The notes under the pieces: generated by a model | What the model saw: the letters and a program-made list of their open reading frames with translations, nothing else | Told to the model about the DNA's origin: nothing | The model's database searches: none | Shown: piece by piece, positions 26,802 to 34,992 of the stretch | How the letters are laid out: the number at the start of each line of letters is the position of its first letter | How positions within the stretch are numbered: position 1 is the first letter of the stretch | Source of the DNA: Actinomycetes bacterium | GTDB taxonomy: Bacteria; Actinomycetota; Acidimicrobiia; Acidimicrobiales; Acidimicrobilacustridaceae | Length of the DNA: 64,000 nt | Direction: 5' to 3' | Assembly: GCA_029782025.1 (NCBI GenBank) | Contig: JAKOVR010000143.1 | Location: 1 to 64,000, forward strand | Translations under genes and position numbers: made by a program

Positions 26802-27722
26802 GTGGACGTCGTCACCCCCAGCTACCGGGCCGCCTCCCGCCTCGCCCGCACGCTGCCCCGGGTGGGGGCCGATTCGCTCAGCGACAACCTCAGCAAGCTG
26901 GCCGTGCGGGGCTCGGCCGAGCGGCGGATGCTGGTGGAGCGCAACCTCCGGCGCGTGCTCGGCCCGGACCTGCCCGCCGACGAGCTCGACCGGCTGGTCC
27001 TGGCGTCGTTCCAGGCCTACGGCCGCTACTGGGTCGACTCGTTCCGGTTGCCGGGCATGAGCGTGCCCGAGATCGACTGGGGCATCGACTACGAGGGCTA
27101 CGAGCACATCGCCCGGGCCCGCGCCCGGGGGTTCGGGCCGCTGATCGTGCTGCCCCACCTCGGCGGCTGGGAGTGGGCCGGGTTCTGGATCACCCGGGTG
27201 GAGCGGATCCCGCTCACCGCCGTGGTCGAGCCGGTGGAGCCGCCGGCCCTCTTCGACTTCTTCGCCGACTTCCGGCGCACGCTCGGCATGCACGTGGTGC
27301 CCCTCGGCCCCGAGGCCGGCACCGCCGTGCTGCGGGCCATCAAGGAGCGCCACGTGATCTGCCTCCTGTCCGACCGTGACATCGAGGGCAACGGGGTGGA
27401 GGTCGAGTTCTTTGGCGAGGTCACCAAGCTCCCCGCCGGCCCGGCCACCCTGGCTCTGCGCACCGGCGCCCCGATCATCCCGATGGCCACCTACTTCAAG
27501 CCCGAGGGCGGGATCTGGTGCACGGTGCGCCCGCCGCTGCCCGTCGAGCGCCGGGCCAAGCGGCTGCGCGAGGACGTCGTGCGCATCACCCAGTCGATCG
27601 CCCACGCCCTCGAGGACCTGATCCGGGTGGCGCCGGAGCAGTGGCACATCCAGCAGCCGAACTGGCCCTCCGACTACGAGGCCCTCGAGGCGATGGGCAA
27701 GCCCCACCCCCGCCCGGGTTAG
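26802..27722 (+). CDS. patA: Phosphatidylinositol mannoside acyltransferase (PatA type)
   Basis: A 306-residue LpxL/HtrB-type acyltransferase that acylates the mannose of phosphatidylinositol mannosides on the inner membrane face. The catalytic LPHLGGWEWAG (H119, E124), FFADFRRTLGMHVVPLG, LLSDRDIEGNGVEVEFFGE and the C-terminal QQPNWPSD are family hallmarks. It starts with GTG 6 bases after pgsA, an operon. It ends with 4 bases of overlap with the reverse-strand aldehyde dehydrogenase gene, marking the left border of the inserted cassette. Confidence 0.88.
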   Translation: MDVVTPSYRAASRLARTLPRVGADSLSDNLSKLAVRGSAERRMLVERNLRRVLGPDLPADELDRLVLASFQAYGRYWVDSFRLPGMSVPEIDWGIDYEGYEHIARARARGFGPLIVLPHLGGWEWAGFWITRVERIPLTAVVEPVEPPALFDFFADFRRTLGMHVVPLGPEAGTAVLRAIKERHVICLLSDRDIEGNGVEVEFFGEVTKLPAGPATLALRTGAPIIPMATYFKPEGGIWCTVRPPLPVERRAKRLREDVVRITQSIAHALEDLIRVAPEQWHIQQPNWPSDYEALEAMGKPHPRPG

Positions 27723-29188
27723 CCGGCCAGCCAGATGCTCTTGGCCCGGGTGTAGGCGTCGAGGGAGTGGATGCCCATCTCCTTGCCCCACCCGCTGCCC
27801 TTGGTGCCCCCGAACGGGGCGGCGAAGTCGTAGCAGCCGTAGCGGTTGACGAACACCTGCCCGGCGTCGAGGGCCGTGGCCACCCGCCGGGCCCGGCCGA
27901 GGTCGCCCGTGTACACCCCGGCGGCGAGGCCGTAGGGCGTGTCGTTGGCCAGGGCGACGGCTTCCTCCTCGGTGCGGAACGAGGTGACGGCCAGCACCGG
28001 CCCGAAGAGCTCGTCCCGGAACAGGGCCATCGCCGGGGTGACGCCGGTGAAGATGGTGGGGCGGAGGAACAGCCCCCGGCCGTTGTCGCCGGTCGTGTCG
28101 CGCCCGCCCCCGGCCACGAGGGTGGCGCCTTCGTCGTGGGCGGCGGCGATGCCGGCCAGCAACCGGTCGAGCTGGGCCTCGTTGCACTGCGGGCCCTGGG
28201 TGGCGGCGGGATCGAAGGGGTCGCCGCAGACGACGGCGTCGGCCTTGGCCACCAGCGCGGCGACGAACTCGTCGTGCACCGACTCGTGGAGCAGGAACCG
28301 GGTGGGCTCCGAGCACTTCTCGCCCTTCTGGGAGAACATGAGGTGGAACGAGCGCTCGATGCAGGCCTCGAGGTCGGGCACGTCGCCGAAGACGATGTTC
28401 GGGGACTTGCCCCCCAGCTCCAGGGTCGTCGCCGCGAGGTTGGTGGCGGCGACGTCGGACAGGATCCGGCGTCCCACCGCGGTGGACCCGGTGAAGCTGA
28501 CCTTGGCGACGCCGGGGTGGGTCACCAGGGCGGCGCCGGTGTCGGCGTCGCCGACCACCACCTCGAGCACGCCGTCGGGCAGCACGCCGGCCTCGGCCAC
28601 GAGCTCGGTGAGGCGCAGCAGCGAGAAGGGGGTGAACGGCGACGGCTTCACGACCACGGTGTTGCCCATGGCGAGGGCGGGGGCGATCTTCCACGCGGCG
28701 AGGAGCAGCGGGAAGTTCCACGGGACGAGCAGGGCGCACACCCCGGCCGGATCGCGCGTGACGATGTTCCAGGCGTCGCCCTCGACCGGCGAGAGCTCCC
28801 CGTAGAGCTTGTCGGTCCACCCGGCGTAGTAGTCGAACACGTCGGCGGTGTCGGGCATGTCGTCCTCGAGCGCCTCGCGGAGGAGCTTGCCGTTCTCGAG
28901 GCTCACGAGCGCGGCGAGCTCGTCGGCGTTGGCCCGCACGACCTCGCCCACGGCGCGGAGGGCGGCGGCCCGGTCGCGGCGGGACAGGCGCCGCCAGGGC
29001 GAGTCGGGGGCGAAGGCGCTGCCGGCGCGCCGCACGGCCCGGTCGACGGCGGCGGCGTCGTCGAAGGCCACCCAGGCCAGGGGAGCGCCGGTGGCCGGGT
29101 TCGTGCGGTGCCACCCGGGGGCGGCCGGGTCGACCGGGGCCTGGGGGCGGGTGGCGAGCCACCGGTCGGCGAGTGCTCGGCCGTTCAT
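27719..29188 (-). CDS. Aldehyde dehydrogenase (NAD(P)+, semialdehyde/betaine-type)
   Basis: A complete 489-residue aldehyde dehydrogenase that oxidises an aldehyde to the acid. Catalytic residues are N158 (VPWNFP), K181 (VVKPSPF), E257 (TLELGGKSPN) and nucleophile C292 (KGEKCSEPTR). It is the last gene of a four-gene reverse-strand cassette; its ATG overlaps the lyase stop by 4 bases. The setting points to a pathway-specific semialdehyde, not general detoxification, but the substrate is unknown. It stops in convergent overlap with patA. Confidence 0.92.
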   Translation of the reverse strand: MNGRALADRWLATRPQAPVDPAAPGWHRTNPATGAPLAWVAFDDAAAVDRAVRRAGSAFAPDSPWRRLSRRDRAAALRAVGEVVRANADELAALVSLENGKLLREALEDDMPDTADVFDYYAGWTDKLYGELSPVEGDAWNIVTRDPAGVCALLVPWNFPLLLAAWKIAPALAMGNTVVVKPSPFTPFSLLRLTELVAEAGVLPDGVLEVVVGDADTGAALVTHPGVAKVSFTGSTAVGRRILSDVAATNLAATTLELGGKSPNIVFGDVPDLEACIERSFHLMFSQKGEKCSEPTRFLLHESVHDEFVAALVAKADAVVCGDPFDPAATQGPQCNEAQLDRLLAGIAAAHDEGATLVAGGGRDTTGDNGRGLFLRPTIFTGVTPAMALFRDELFGPVLAVTSFRTEEEAVALANDTPYGLAAGVYTGDLGRARRVATALDAGQVFVNRYGCYDFAAPFGGTKGSGWGKEMGIHSLDAYTRAKSIWLAG

Positions 29189-30294
29189 GGGGAAGCCTCC
29201 TTGGTGGGGTGGGCCAGCGCGGCGAGGGTGGCGCAGCGCTCGGCATCGACGGTGGCCGTCGTGACCGTGGCCGACAGGGCCCGGGCGGCGGCGGCGACGG
29301 CCTGGGCCTGCCCGAGCACGGCGACGGCGCTGGCCAACCCGAACACGTCGAGGTGGAGCTCCGCCGCGGCGGCGAGGTGGGTGACGGTGGCGTGGGCGCC
29401 GAGGGCGGCGCACCCGAGCTGGATCGCCGTCTCGGCGTCGATCGGGTTGGTCTTGCTCGCGAAGAAGGTCGATCCGTCGCCGGTGGCGGGGAGCCGGAGC
29501 TCCCCGAAGCCCCCGTCCGGACCCGACAGGAGCAGGCGGAGATCGCGGCCGATGCGCACGACCCGGGTGGCGGCGGCGGCCAGCGCGGCGGCCAGGGCGA
29601 GCAGGTCGTCGTCGTGCTGCAGGGCGCCGGCCGGATCGGGATGCGGCCCGAGGTCGTGGCCGGTGCGGTGGGCGAGCTCGGGGACGACGGCGGCGCGGTA
29701 GGCCTCGGTGGCGCCGGACCCCGTGCCGACGACGGTGGCGCCCAGCACCACCGACCGGAGGGGCTCGAGCCTACCGGCGACGCCCGCGGCGGCGCGGGCC
29801 ACGGCCCGGCCCGTGCCGGTGGGCCACAGCGAGGTGGGCACGGCGAGGGCGTCCTGGAGGCAGGTGCGGGCCAGGGTGTGCGGTGCCGCCGCCTCCCACC
29901 GCTGCCCCGCCGCCTCGAGGTCGGCGGCCAGCTGGTCGAGCGCCCCGACGGTGGCCGGCACCTCGGCCAGGAGGGCGAGCCGGGCGGCGGTGTGCACGAC
30001 GTCGGCCGTGCTCTGGCTGCGGTTGAGCTCGGCCGGGGCGACGTCGGCCCGCCGGGCCAGCTCCTCGTTGACGGCGACGTTGACGGCGACGCTGCCGCCT
30101 CCCCGCAGCAGCGGCACGCCGGTCAGCCCCCGGCCGTCGCCGGCGATCACGGTGTCGGCGGCGGCGGCGATGGCCTGCGCCGAGGTCGGGGCGATGGTGC
30201 CCGCCCGGGCGTTGGCGAGCGCCGCCGCGGCCTTCACGTGGGCGAGGGCCGCGACGAGAGCGGGGTGGTCGGCCAGGTCGGTGCCGGGGATCAC
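29185..30294 (-). CDS. Fumarase/aspartase-superfamily lyase, divergent
   Basis: A 369-residue member of the class II fumarase / aspartase fold, which eliminates fumarate or a similar group from amino acids or diacids. Recognisable blocks are VNVAVNEELARRA, RSQSTADVVHTA (92-103), GATVVGTGSGA and the signature loop GSTFFASKTNP (274-284) with catalytic Ser275 and Lys281. Differences from true fumarases are marked: the THLQDA histidine is Cys145 (TCLQDA), the QSSND Asn is Ala, and the chain is about 90 residues short, apparently mostly at the C-terminal domain. A non-fumarate substrate is likely. The GTG start overlaps the oxygenase stop (GTGA). Confidence 0.75.
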   Translation of the reverse strand: MIPGTDLADHPALVAALAHVKAAAALANARAGTIAPTSAQAIAAAADTVIAGDGRGLTGVPLLRGGGSVAVNVAVNEELARRADVAPAELNRSQSTADVVHTAARLALLAEVPATVGALDQLAADLEAAGQRWEAAAPHTLARTCLQDALAVPTSLWPTGTGRAVARAAAGVAGRLEPLRSVVLGATVVGTGSGATEAYRAAVVPELAHRTGHDLGPHPDPAGALQHDDDLLALAAALAAAATRVVRIGRDLRLLLSGPDGGFGELRLPATGDGSTFFASKTNPIDAETAIQLGCAALGAHATVTHLAAAAELHLDVFGLASAVAVLGQAQAVAAAARALSATVTTATVDAERCATLAALAHPTKEASP

Positions 30295-31112
30295 CGCGCC
30301 ACCGGCTCGGTGCGGCCGTACCGGAGCTGCTTGAGCAGGTCGCTGCTCATGGTGCCCGGCGCGGTGTCGTAGCCCAGCAACCCGATGAGTCGGGTGGTGG
30401 CGCCCCCGATGGGGCTCACCCGGTGCAGCGAGTGGCGACCCTCGAAGACGAGCAGCGTGCCCGGGGTGAGGCCGAGGGTGACCACGCGGCTGCGGTCCCC
30501 GCCGAGGACGGCGGCGACCTCGTCGTAGCGCTCGTCGTCGGCCGTCCGGATCCGGGGCACCACCTCGAAGTCGCCTCCGTCGTCGGCATCACGCACGGCC
30601 AGGGACACCACGAAGTCGGTCTGGTCGAAGTGCCACTGCAGCTCGTCGCCGGCGCCCATCGACGCCAGGTTCAACCCGCCCAGTGGGTCGGCGTAGCGGT
30701 AGAGGGTCCCACGGTCGAGCACCTGCTCGATGAAGCGCAGCATCGGCTCCCACTCGTAGAGGCGGCGCAGCGGCGACGACGGGGGGAACAGGTCCCACGC
30801 CACCGCCCGGACGGCGGCGTGGCCGAGCCACCGGCGGGGGTGGCCGGGCGGCGCCTCCTGGTCGGGCAGCGCGAGGTAGGCGGTGGCCGGTCCGGCGTTG
30901 CGGTAGCCGAGCGGTTCGACCTCGATGGCGTCGGCCAGGACGGCGGCCAGGCCCTCCTCGGTGAGGAAGCCCGGGAGCTCGGCCGCGCCGAGCTCGGCCA
31001 GCCCCTCCCGGGCTTCGGCCACGACGGCGGCGAAGGCCGCGCCGTCGGGGTCGAGGAGCGGGTAGCGGCGCAGGTCGACGAGGGCCTCGAGGGGCAGGTC
31101 AGGGGTGGGCAT
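30291..31112 (-). CDS. Fe(II)/2-oxoglutarate oxygenase of the HalD/BesD-like family
   Basis: A 273-residue protein whose C-terminal half has the layout of the HalD/BesD amino-acid oxygenase family: LQWHFDQTDF, GGDFEVVPRIR, RSRVVTLGLTPGTLLVFEGRHSLHRV and an Arg for the 2-oxoglutarate carboxylate. The iron triad is H161, D163 and H230, with R241 for the cosubstrate. Because Asp163 is present, where halogenases have Gly or Ala, hydroxylation is expected, not chlorination. The N-terminal 110 residues form the usual cap. It overlaps tetR by 14 bases and the lyase by 4. A free amino acid or similar small substrate is inferred from the family. Confidence 0.78.
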   Translation of the reverse strand: MPTPDLPLEALVDLRRYPLLDPDGAAFAAVVAEAREGLAELGAAELPGFLTEEGLAAVLADAIEVEPLGYRNAGPATAYLALPDQEAPPGHPRRWLGHAAVRAVAWDLFPPSSPLRRLYEWEPMLRFIEQVLDRGTLYRYADPLGGLNLASMGAGDELQWHFDQTDFVVSLAVRDADDGGDFEVVPRIRTADDERYDEVAAVLGGDRSRVVTLGLTPGTLLVFEGRHSLHRVSPIGGATTRLIGLLGYDTAPGTMSSDLLKQLRYGRTEPVAR

Positions 31113-31722
31113 CGTGGTCTCCGGGGGGTACGAGCGCGGCGCGGGCGATCTCGCCGAGGTGGTCGAGCAGGCGCCGTTCCGCCGCGGCGACATGGCCGAT
31201 GCCGCGGCTGGCGGCCATGCCGTGCATCGTCTCCACCACGAGATCGAAGGCGCGGTGGAAGGCCGGGGCGGCGGCGGACTCGGGGAACAAGGTCTCGGCC
31301 ACGGCCCGGATCCGGGCGGCGTGGCGGGCCGCCGCCGGCGCCAGCGCGGCCCGCAGCGAGGCGTCCGTGCGGGCGGCGGCTTCGAGCTCGAGCGCCGCCG
31401 CCATCTCCCGGGAGCAGAACAGCTGCCACAGGAGCCGCAGGGCGCGGTCGAGGCGGTCGGCCGGGTCGGCGGTGGTGGCGAGGCGCCCGAAGCGTCCCAC
31501 GTAGCGGGCGATCAGCTCGTCGTGGAGGTGTTCGGCCGCGGCGACGATCAGCTCGTCCTTGGAGGCGAAGTGCTTGAAGAGGGCGCCCTGGGAGACGCCG
31601 GCCTCCTGCACCACGGCGGTGGTGGTGGTCCCGGCGTAGCCCCGGGTCACGAGGCATCGGGTCGTGGCGTCGAGCAGGGCCTGGCGGGTGCCGGCCCGGC
31701 GCTCCTCCTGCGTCCTCGGCAC
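31099..31722 (-). CDS. TetR family transcriptional regulator
   Basis: A 207-residue repressor-type regulator. The N-terminal helix-turn-helix (about residues 13-58) reads TRQALLDATTRCLVTRGYAG, then VVQEAGVSQGALFKHFASKDEL, and the C-terminal ligand domain is helical. The GTG at 31722 was chosen because TACGGT lies 6 bases upstream, giving a leaderless message; an earlier in-frame start at 31758 would lie inside the operator. It heads the oxygenase-lyase-ALDH cassette and probably represses it, and itself, through the palindromes at 31742-31765. Confidence 0.88.
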   Translation of the reverse strand: MPRTQEERRAGTRQALLDATTRCLVTRGYAGTTTTAVVQEAGVSQGALFKHFASKDELIVAAAEHLHDELIARYVGRFGRLATTADPADRLDRALRLLWQLFCSREMAAALELEAAARTDASLRAALAPAAARHAARIRAVAETLFPESAAAPAFHRAFDLVVETMHGMAASRGIGHVAAAERRLLDHLGEIARAALVPPGDHDAHP

Positions 31723-31728
31723 CGGGGG

Positions 31729-31734
31729 ACCGTA
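31729..31734 (-). promoter_or_regulatory. TACGGT -10 box of the tetR cassette promoter
   Basis: On the reverse strand TTGTCA (31753-31758) and TACGGT are 18 bases apart, and the GTG at 31722 follows after 6 bases. This is the best-formed -35/-10 pair I found in the window. The -35 element lies within the operator palindrome. Confidence 0.6.
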
Positions 31735-31741
31735 CCACGAC

Positions 31742-31765
31742 CACTTAAGAAGTGACAAGTCACTT
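31742..31765. promoter_or_regulatory. Two overlapping palindromes, candidate TetR operator
   Basis: CACTTAAGAAGTG (31742-31754) and AAGTGACAAGTCACTT (31750-31765) share the half-site AAGTG, giving three CACTT/AAGTG half-sites in 24 bases. The second palindrome has perfect 7-base arms around AA. The region is AT-rich and covers the -35 element of the tetR promoter. It lies about 37 bases upstream of the divergent pimA -10 box. Confidence 0.6.
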
Positions 31766-31802
31766 TCTAAACTCGGGGGACCGCCGGCGTCCCGGCCCTG
31801 AG

Positions 31803-31808
31803 TAGCCT
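31803..31808 (+). promoter_or_regulatory. TAGCCT -10 box, leaderless, for pimA
   Basis: TAGCCT ends 6 bases before the ATG at 31815. This gives pimA its own promoter downstream of the inserted cassette. Confidence 0.5.
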
Positions 31809-31814
31809 GCCCGG

Positions 31815-32906
31815 ATGCGGATCGGCCTGGTGTGCCCCTACAGCCTGACCGTGCCCGGCGGGGTCCAGGGCCAGGTGCTCGGCCTCGCCCGCACGCTGCG
31901 CCGGGGGGGCCACGAGGTGCGCGTCCTCGGGCCCTGCGACGGTCCGCCTCCCGACGCCGGGGTGACGCCCCTCGGCGTGAGCATGCCCACGGCGTCGAAC
32001 GGGTCGGTGGCGCCGATCGCCCCCGACATCTCGGCCCAGCTCCGCACCATCCGCGCCCTGCGCGACGAGGAGTTCGACGTGGTGCACGTCCACGAGCCGT
32101 TCTGCCCGGGCCCCACGCAGACGGCCGTGCTGTTCAAGAGCGCGCCGATCGTGGCCACCTACCACGCCGCCGGCAACCTCCTCTACAAGTACTTCAAGCC
32201 CCTCATCGTCCGGGCCGCCCGCAACATCGACGTGTCGTGCGCGGTGTCGACCGACGCCCGCGACACCGCCGCGGCCTACATCGACGCCGACTTCCGCGTG
32301 CTGTGGAACGGGGTGGAGCTCGACGCCTTCCGCGATGCCACGCCCGTTCCCACTACGGGGCCGACCATCGTCTTCGTCGGCCGGCACGAGCCCCGCAAGG
32401 GGCTCGAGGTGCTCCTCGACGCCATGCGCCTCCTGCCGCCCGAGGTGCGGTTGTGGGTGGCCGGCGACGGGCCCGACACCGCCCGGCTGCAGGCCGCCCA
32501 CGCCGGCGACCAGCGCATCAGCTGGCTGGGCCGGGTGAGCGACGAGGAGAAGGCGCGACGGATCCGCGGCGCCGACGTGTTCTGCACGCCGTCCCTCGGC
32601 GGCGAGTCCTTCGGCATCGTGCTGCTCGAGGGCATGGCGTCGGGCACGCCGGTGGTGGCCAGCGACCTCCCCGGCTACCGGGCGGTGGCCGGCGACGGCC
32701 GCTACGCCGCCCTGTTCCCGCCCGGCGACGTCGACGCCCTGGCGGCGACGCTGCAGGCCGTGCTCGGCGACGTCGACGGGCGGGCGAAGGCGCTCGTCGA
32801 GGCCGGGGCCGAGCGGGCCGACCAGTACTCGATGGACCGCCTGGCCGAGGCCTACCTCGGCTGCTACCGGGACGCGGTGGCCCGGCACGCCGCCGCCCGC
32901 CGATGA
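31815..32906 (+). CDS. pimA: Phosphatidylinositol alpha-mannosyltransferase
   Basis: A 363-residue GT-B (GT4) enzyme that transfers the first mannose from GDP-mannose to phosphatidylinositol on the cytoplasmic face. It has PYSLTVPGGVQGQV at the N-terminus, H118 in TYHAAG at the same number as the catalytic His of mycobacterial PimA, GRHEPRKGLEVLL (R190, K195 at the phosphate site) and the E-x7-E motif E264 to E272 in GGESFGIVLLEG. The ATG follows a leaderless TAGCCT box. It is separated from patA by the reverse cassette, whereas in mycobacteria the two are adjacent. Its stop overlaps the next start (ATGA). Confidence 0.92.
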   Translation: MRIGLVCPYSLTVPGGVQGQVLGLARTLRRGGHEVRVLGPCDGPPPDAGVTPLGVSMPTASNGSVAPIAPDISAQLRTIRALRDEEFDVVHVHEPFCPGPTQTAVLFKSAPIVATYHAAGNLLYKYFKPLIVRAARNIDVSCAVSTDARDTAAAYIDADFRVLWNGVELDAFRDATPVPTTGPTIVFVGRHEPRKGLEVLLDAMRLLPPEVRLWVAGDGPDTARLQAAHAGDQRISWLGRVSDEEKARRIRGADVFCTPSLGGESFGIVLLEGMASGTPVVASDLPGYRAVAGDGRYAALFPPGDVDALAATLQAVLGDVDGRAKALVEAGAERADQYSMDRLAEAYLGCYRDAVARHAAARR

Positions 32907-33682
32907 CGGCTCGTCCGGCGGCGCCGCCGCGTGCGACGATACCCGTCCCCATGGTCGACGACGAGGTGCTCGAGGAGGTGGCGCGCAACAGGGAGCGCAC
33001 CATCCGGGGCCGCGCCCTGCTGCTGGCGCCGCCCGGCGCGCTCGTGCTGCTCGGGCTGGTCCTCACGGTGCTCCTCGGCCCCGCGCTCCTCCTGCTCGTG
33101 CTGGCCGGCCTCGGCGGTGTCGCCTTCGGCGTCGACCGCATCCGTCACGCCGACCGGCGGGCGCTGGCCCTCCTCGGCGCCACCCCCGCCGCCGAGGAGA
33201 CCTTCCCGCGCCTGCACAACCTCGTCGACGGGCTCTGTGCCTCCACCGGCATCCCGCGGCCCGATCTCTACGTCGTGAACGACGCCGCCCCCGACGCCTG
33301 CACCGTGGCCGTCGACCCCCGGGCGCCGTCGCTGGTCGTCACCAGCGGCGCCGTCGAGTCGCTCAGCGTGGTGGAGCTCGAGGGGTTGGTGGCCCAGCAG
33401 CTCGCCCACATCCGGGTGCACGACCCCGTGGTCGGTGCGCTCGCCGTGGTGCTCCCGCCGCTGCGGTCCCAGCTCCCGGACCTGCGGGAGTGGCAGGCCG
33501 ACCGGGGGGCCATCGCCATCACCCGCTACCCGCCCGGGCTGGCCGGCGCCCTGGAGAAGGTGCTGGCCGGGCGGTCGGCCGCCGGGGTGCACCCGCCCGC
33601 CCTCGCCCACCTCTGGACCGGGCCCGCTGCGGTATCGTCCGCAGCGCTGGAGGTCCGCATCGACGCCCTCCGGGAGCTCTGA
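32903..33682 (+). CDS. M48 (HtpX-like) peptidase homologue that has lost HExxH
   Basis: A 259-residue protein built like the HtpX/M48 family. An amphipathic N-terminus and a hydrophobic hairpin (about 38-75) are followed by the protease-like domain with FPRLHNLVDGLCASTGIPRPDLYVV cut here into FPRLHNLVDGL and IPRPDLYVVND, then LVVTSGAVESLSVVELEG. Where HELAH should stand the sequence is QQLAHI (Q165, Q166, H169), so the first zinc His and the catalytic Glu are gone. The downstream REWQADRGA still keeps the third-ligand Glu and the Asp. Later membrane segments are missing. It is coupled to pimA by an ATGA overlap. A non-catalytic chaperone or scaffold role is inferred. Confidence 0.75.
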   Translation: MTARPAAPPRATIPVPMVDDEVLEEVARNRERTIRGRALLLAPPGALVLLGLVLTVLLGPALLLLVLAGLGGVAFGVDRIRHADRRALALLGATPAAEETFPRLHNLVDGLCASTGIPRPDLYVVNDAAPDACTVAVDPRAPSLVVTSGAVESLSVVELEGLVAQQLAHIRVHDPVVGALAVVLPPLRSQLPDLREWQADRGAIAITRYPPGLAGALEKVLAGRSAAGVHPPALAHLWTGPAAVSSAALEVRIDALREL

Positions 33683-33683
33683 C

Positions 33684-34955
33684 ATGCCGCCCTCCGACGA
33701 CGCCACCTGGGATGCCCGCGACTGGCAGCCACAGCATTGGGACGGCGAGCGCTGGGTCGACGCCGACGGGGCCGAGGTCGCCGCGCCCGACGACGGCGGC
33801 GACGGCGACGACTGGGAGGAGTCCTGGGAGTACGCCGATCCCGAAGCCGCCCGGCGCCGGCAGACGATCGTGGTCGCCGGCGCGGTCGCGAGCGCGCTGC
33901 TCCTCCTCGCCGCCGTCGTGGTGTTCCTGGTCACGGGCCAACCGGCGGAGCGGTCGACGGCGTCGGGCCCGGCCACCACGGCCGGCACCGCCCCCGGCAC
34001 CACGGCGCCGGCCCGGAAGGTGAGCCCGCTCACTGGGCTCGCTGCCGACGCCACCAAGCTCGGCCGCCCCGCCCTCGTGGTGAAGGTCGACAACGCCGAC
34101 GCCAAGGCCCACCCGCCGTCGGGCATCAACCAGGCCGACATCGTCTTCGAGGAGAAGGTCGAGGGTGCGACCAGCCGGTTCGCCGCGGTGTTCCAGTCGG
34201 CCGACGCCGCCCGGGTGGGGCCGGTGCGCTCGGGTCGCCTGACCGACCTGTCGGTCCTGACCATGCTCAACCAGCCGCTGTTCGCCTTCTCGGGGGCCAA
34301 CACCGTGTTCCGGCCCCAGATCGCCCAGGCGGCGATCGTCGACCTCGGGGCCGACCAGGAGTCGGCGCTCTACACCCGGGACCAGAAGCAGCAGGCGCCG
34401 TACAACCTCTACACCGACACGGCGAAGGTCTACGCCGCCCGCCCGGGCGGCAGCGCCCCCAAGCCGGTCTTCCCCTACCGGAAGTCCGACGCAGGGCCGA
34501 AGAACGGCCGTCCGGTCGACGGGGTCGAGTACCAGTGGGGCGGCGGGAAGGGCGCGGTGAGCTTCCGCTGGGACGCCACCAAGCGCGTGTGGCAGCGCAG
34601 CCAGGCCGGCGAGGTCCACAAGGACGCCGACGGCGTGCCGATCGCGCCGACCAACGTGGTCGTGCTCATGGTCGAGTACGTCGACTCGGGTGTGCGCGAC
34701 ACCGCCGGGGCCGCCGTCCCCACGGCACAGTTCGACGGCGAGGGCGACGCGTTGGTCTTCACCGACGGCCAGCTGGTGCAGGGCCGGTGGTCCAAGCCCA
34801 ACGAGGACGAGGCCCCGGTCATCACCGACGGGGAGGGCAACGCCATCGCCCTGACCCCGGGCACCACCTGGGTCAGCCTCGTGCCCAAGGGCCTGGCCAA
34901 CGTGGTCAACCGCACCGACACCCCCGGGCAGCCCAAGCCCTCGGGCGCGCGCTGA
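33684..34955 (+). CDS. DUF3048 domain protein, membrane-anchored
   Basis: A 423-residue protein. The N-terminal 60 residues are cytoplasmic and rich in Trp and Asp (WDARDWQPQHWDGERWVDAD). A transmembrane helix follows (about 62-86), then a Thr/Ala/Pro linker, then a DUF3048 (YerB-like) domain from about residue 112: SPLTGLAADATKLGRPALVVKVDN, INQADIVFEEKVEGATSRFAAVF and GPVRSGRLTDL. These domains lie outside the membrane and are of unknown function, possibly wall-associated. It starts 1 base after the M48-like gene and so belongs to the pimA operon. A lipoprotein paralogue follows. Confidence 0.82.
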   Translation: MPPSDDATWDARDWQPQHWDGERWVDADGAEVAAPDDGGDGDDWEESWEYADPEAARRRQTIVVAGAVASALLLLAAVVVFLVTGQPAERSTASGPATTAGTAPGTTAPARKVSPLTGLAADATKLGRPALVVKVDNADAKAHPPSGINQADIVFEEKVEGATSRFAAVFQSADAARVGPVRSGRLTDLSVLTMLNQPLFAFSGANTVFRPQIAQAAIVDLGADQESALYTRDQKQQAPYNLYTDTAKVYAARPGGSAPKPVFPYRKSDAGPKNGRPVDGVEYQWGGGKGAVSFRWDATKRVWQRSQAGEVHKDADGVPIAPTNVVVLMVEYVDSGVRDTAGAAVPTAQFDGEGDALVFTDGQLVQGRWSKPNEDEAPVITDGEGNAIALTPGTTWVSLVPKGLANVVNRTDTPGQPKPSGAR

Positions 34956-34992
34956 GCGGCTGAGCATCCACCACCGACGCTCACCCTCGCCG

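Noticed and set aside
30291-31112. Calling the oxygenase a halogenase
   Set aside because: The iron triad has Asp163 (WHFD), which halogenases replace with Gly or Ala to make room for chloride.
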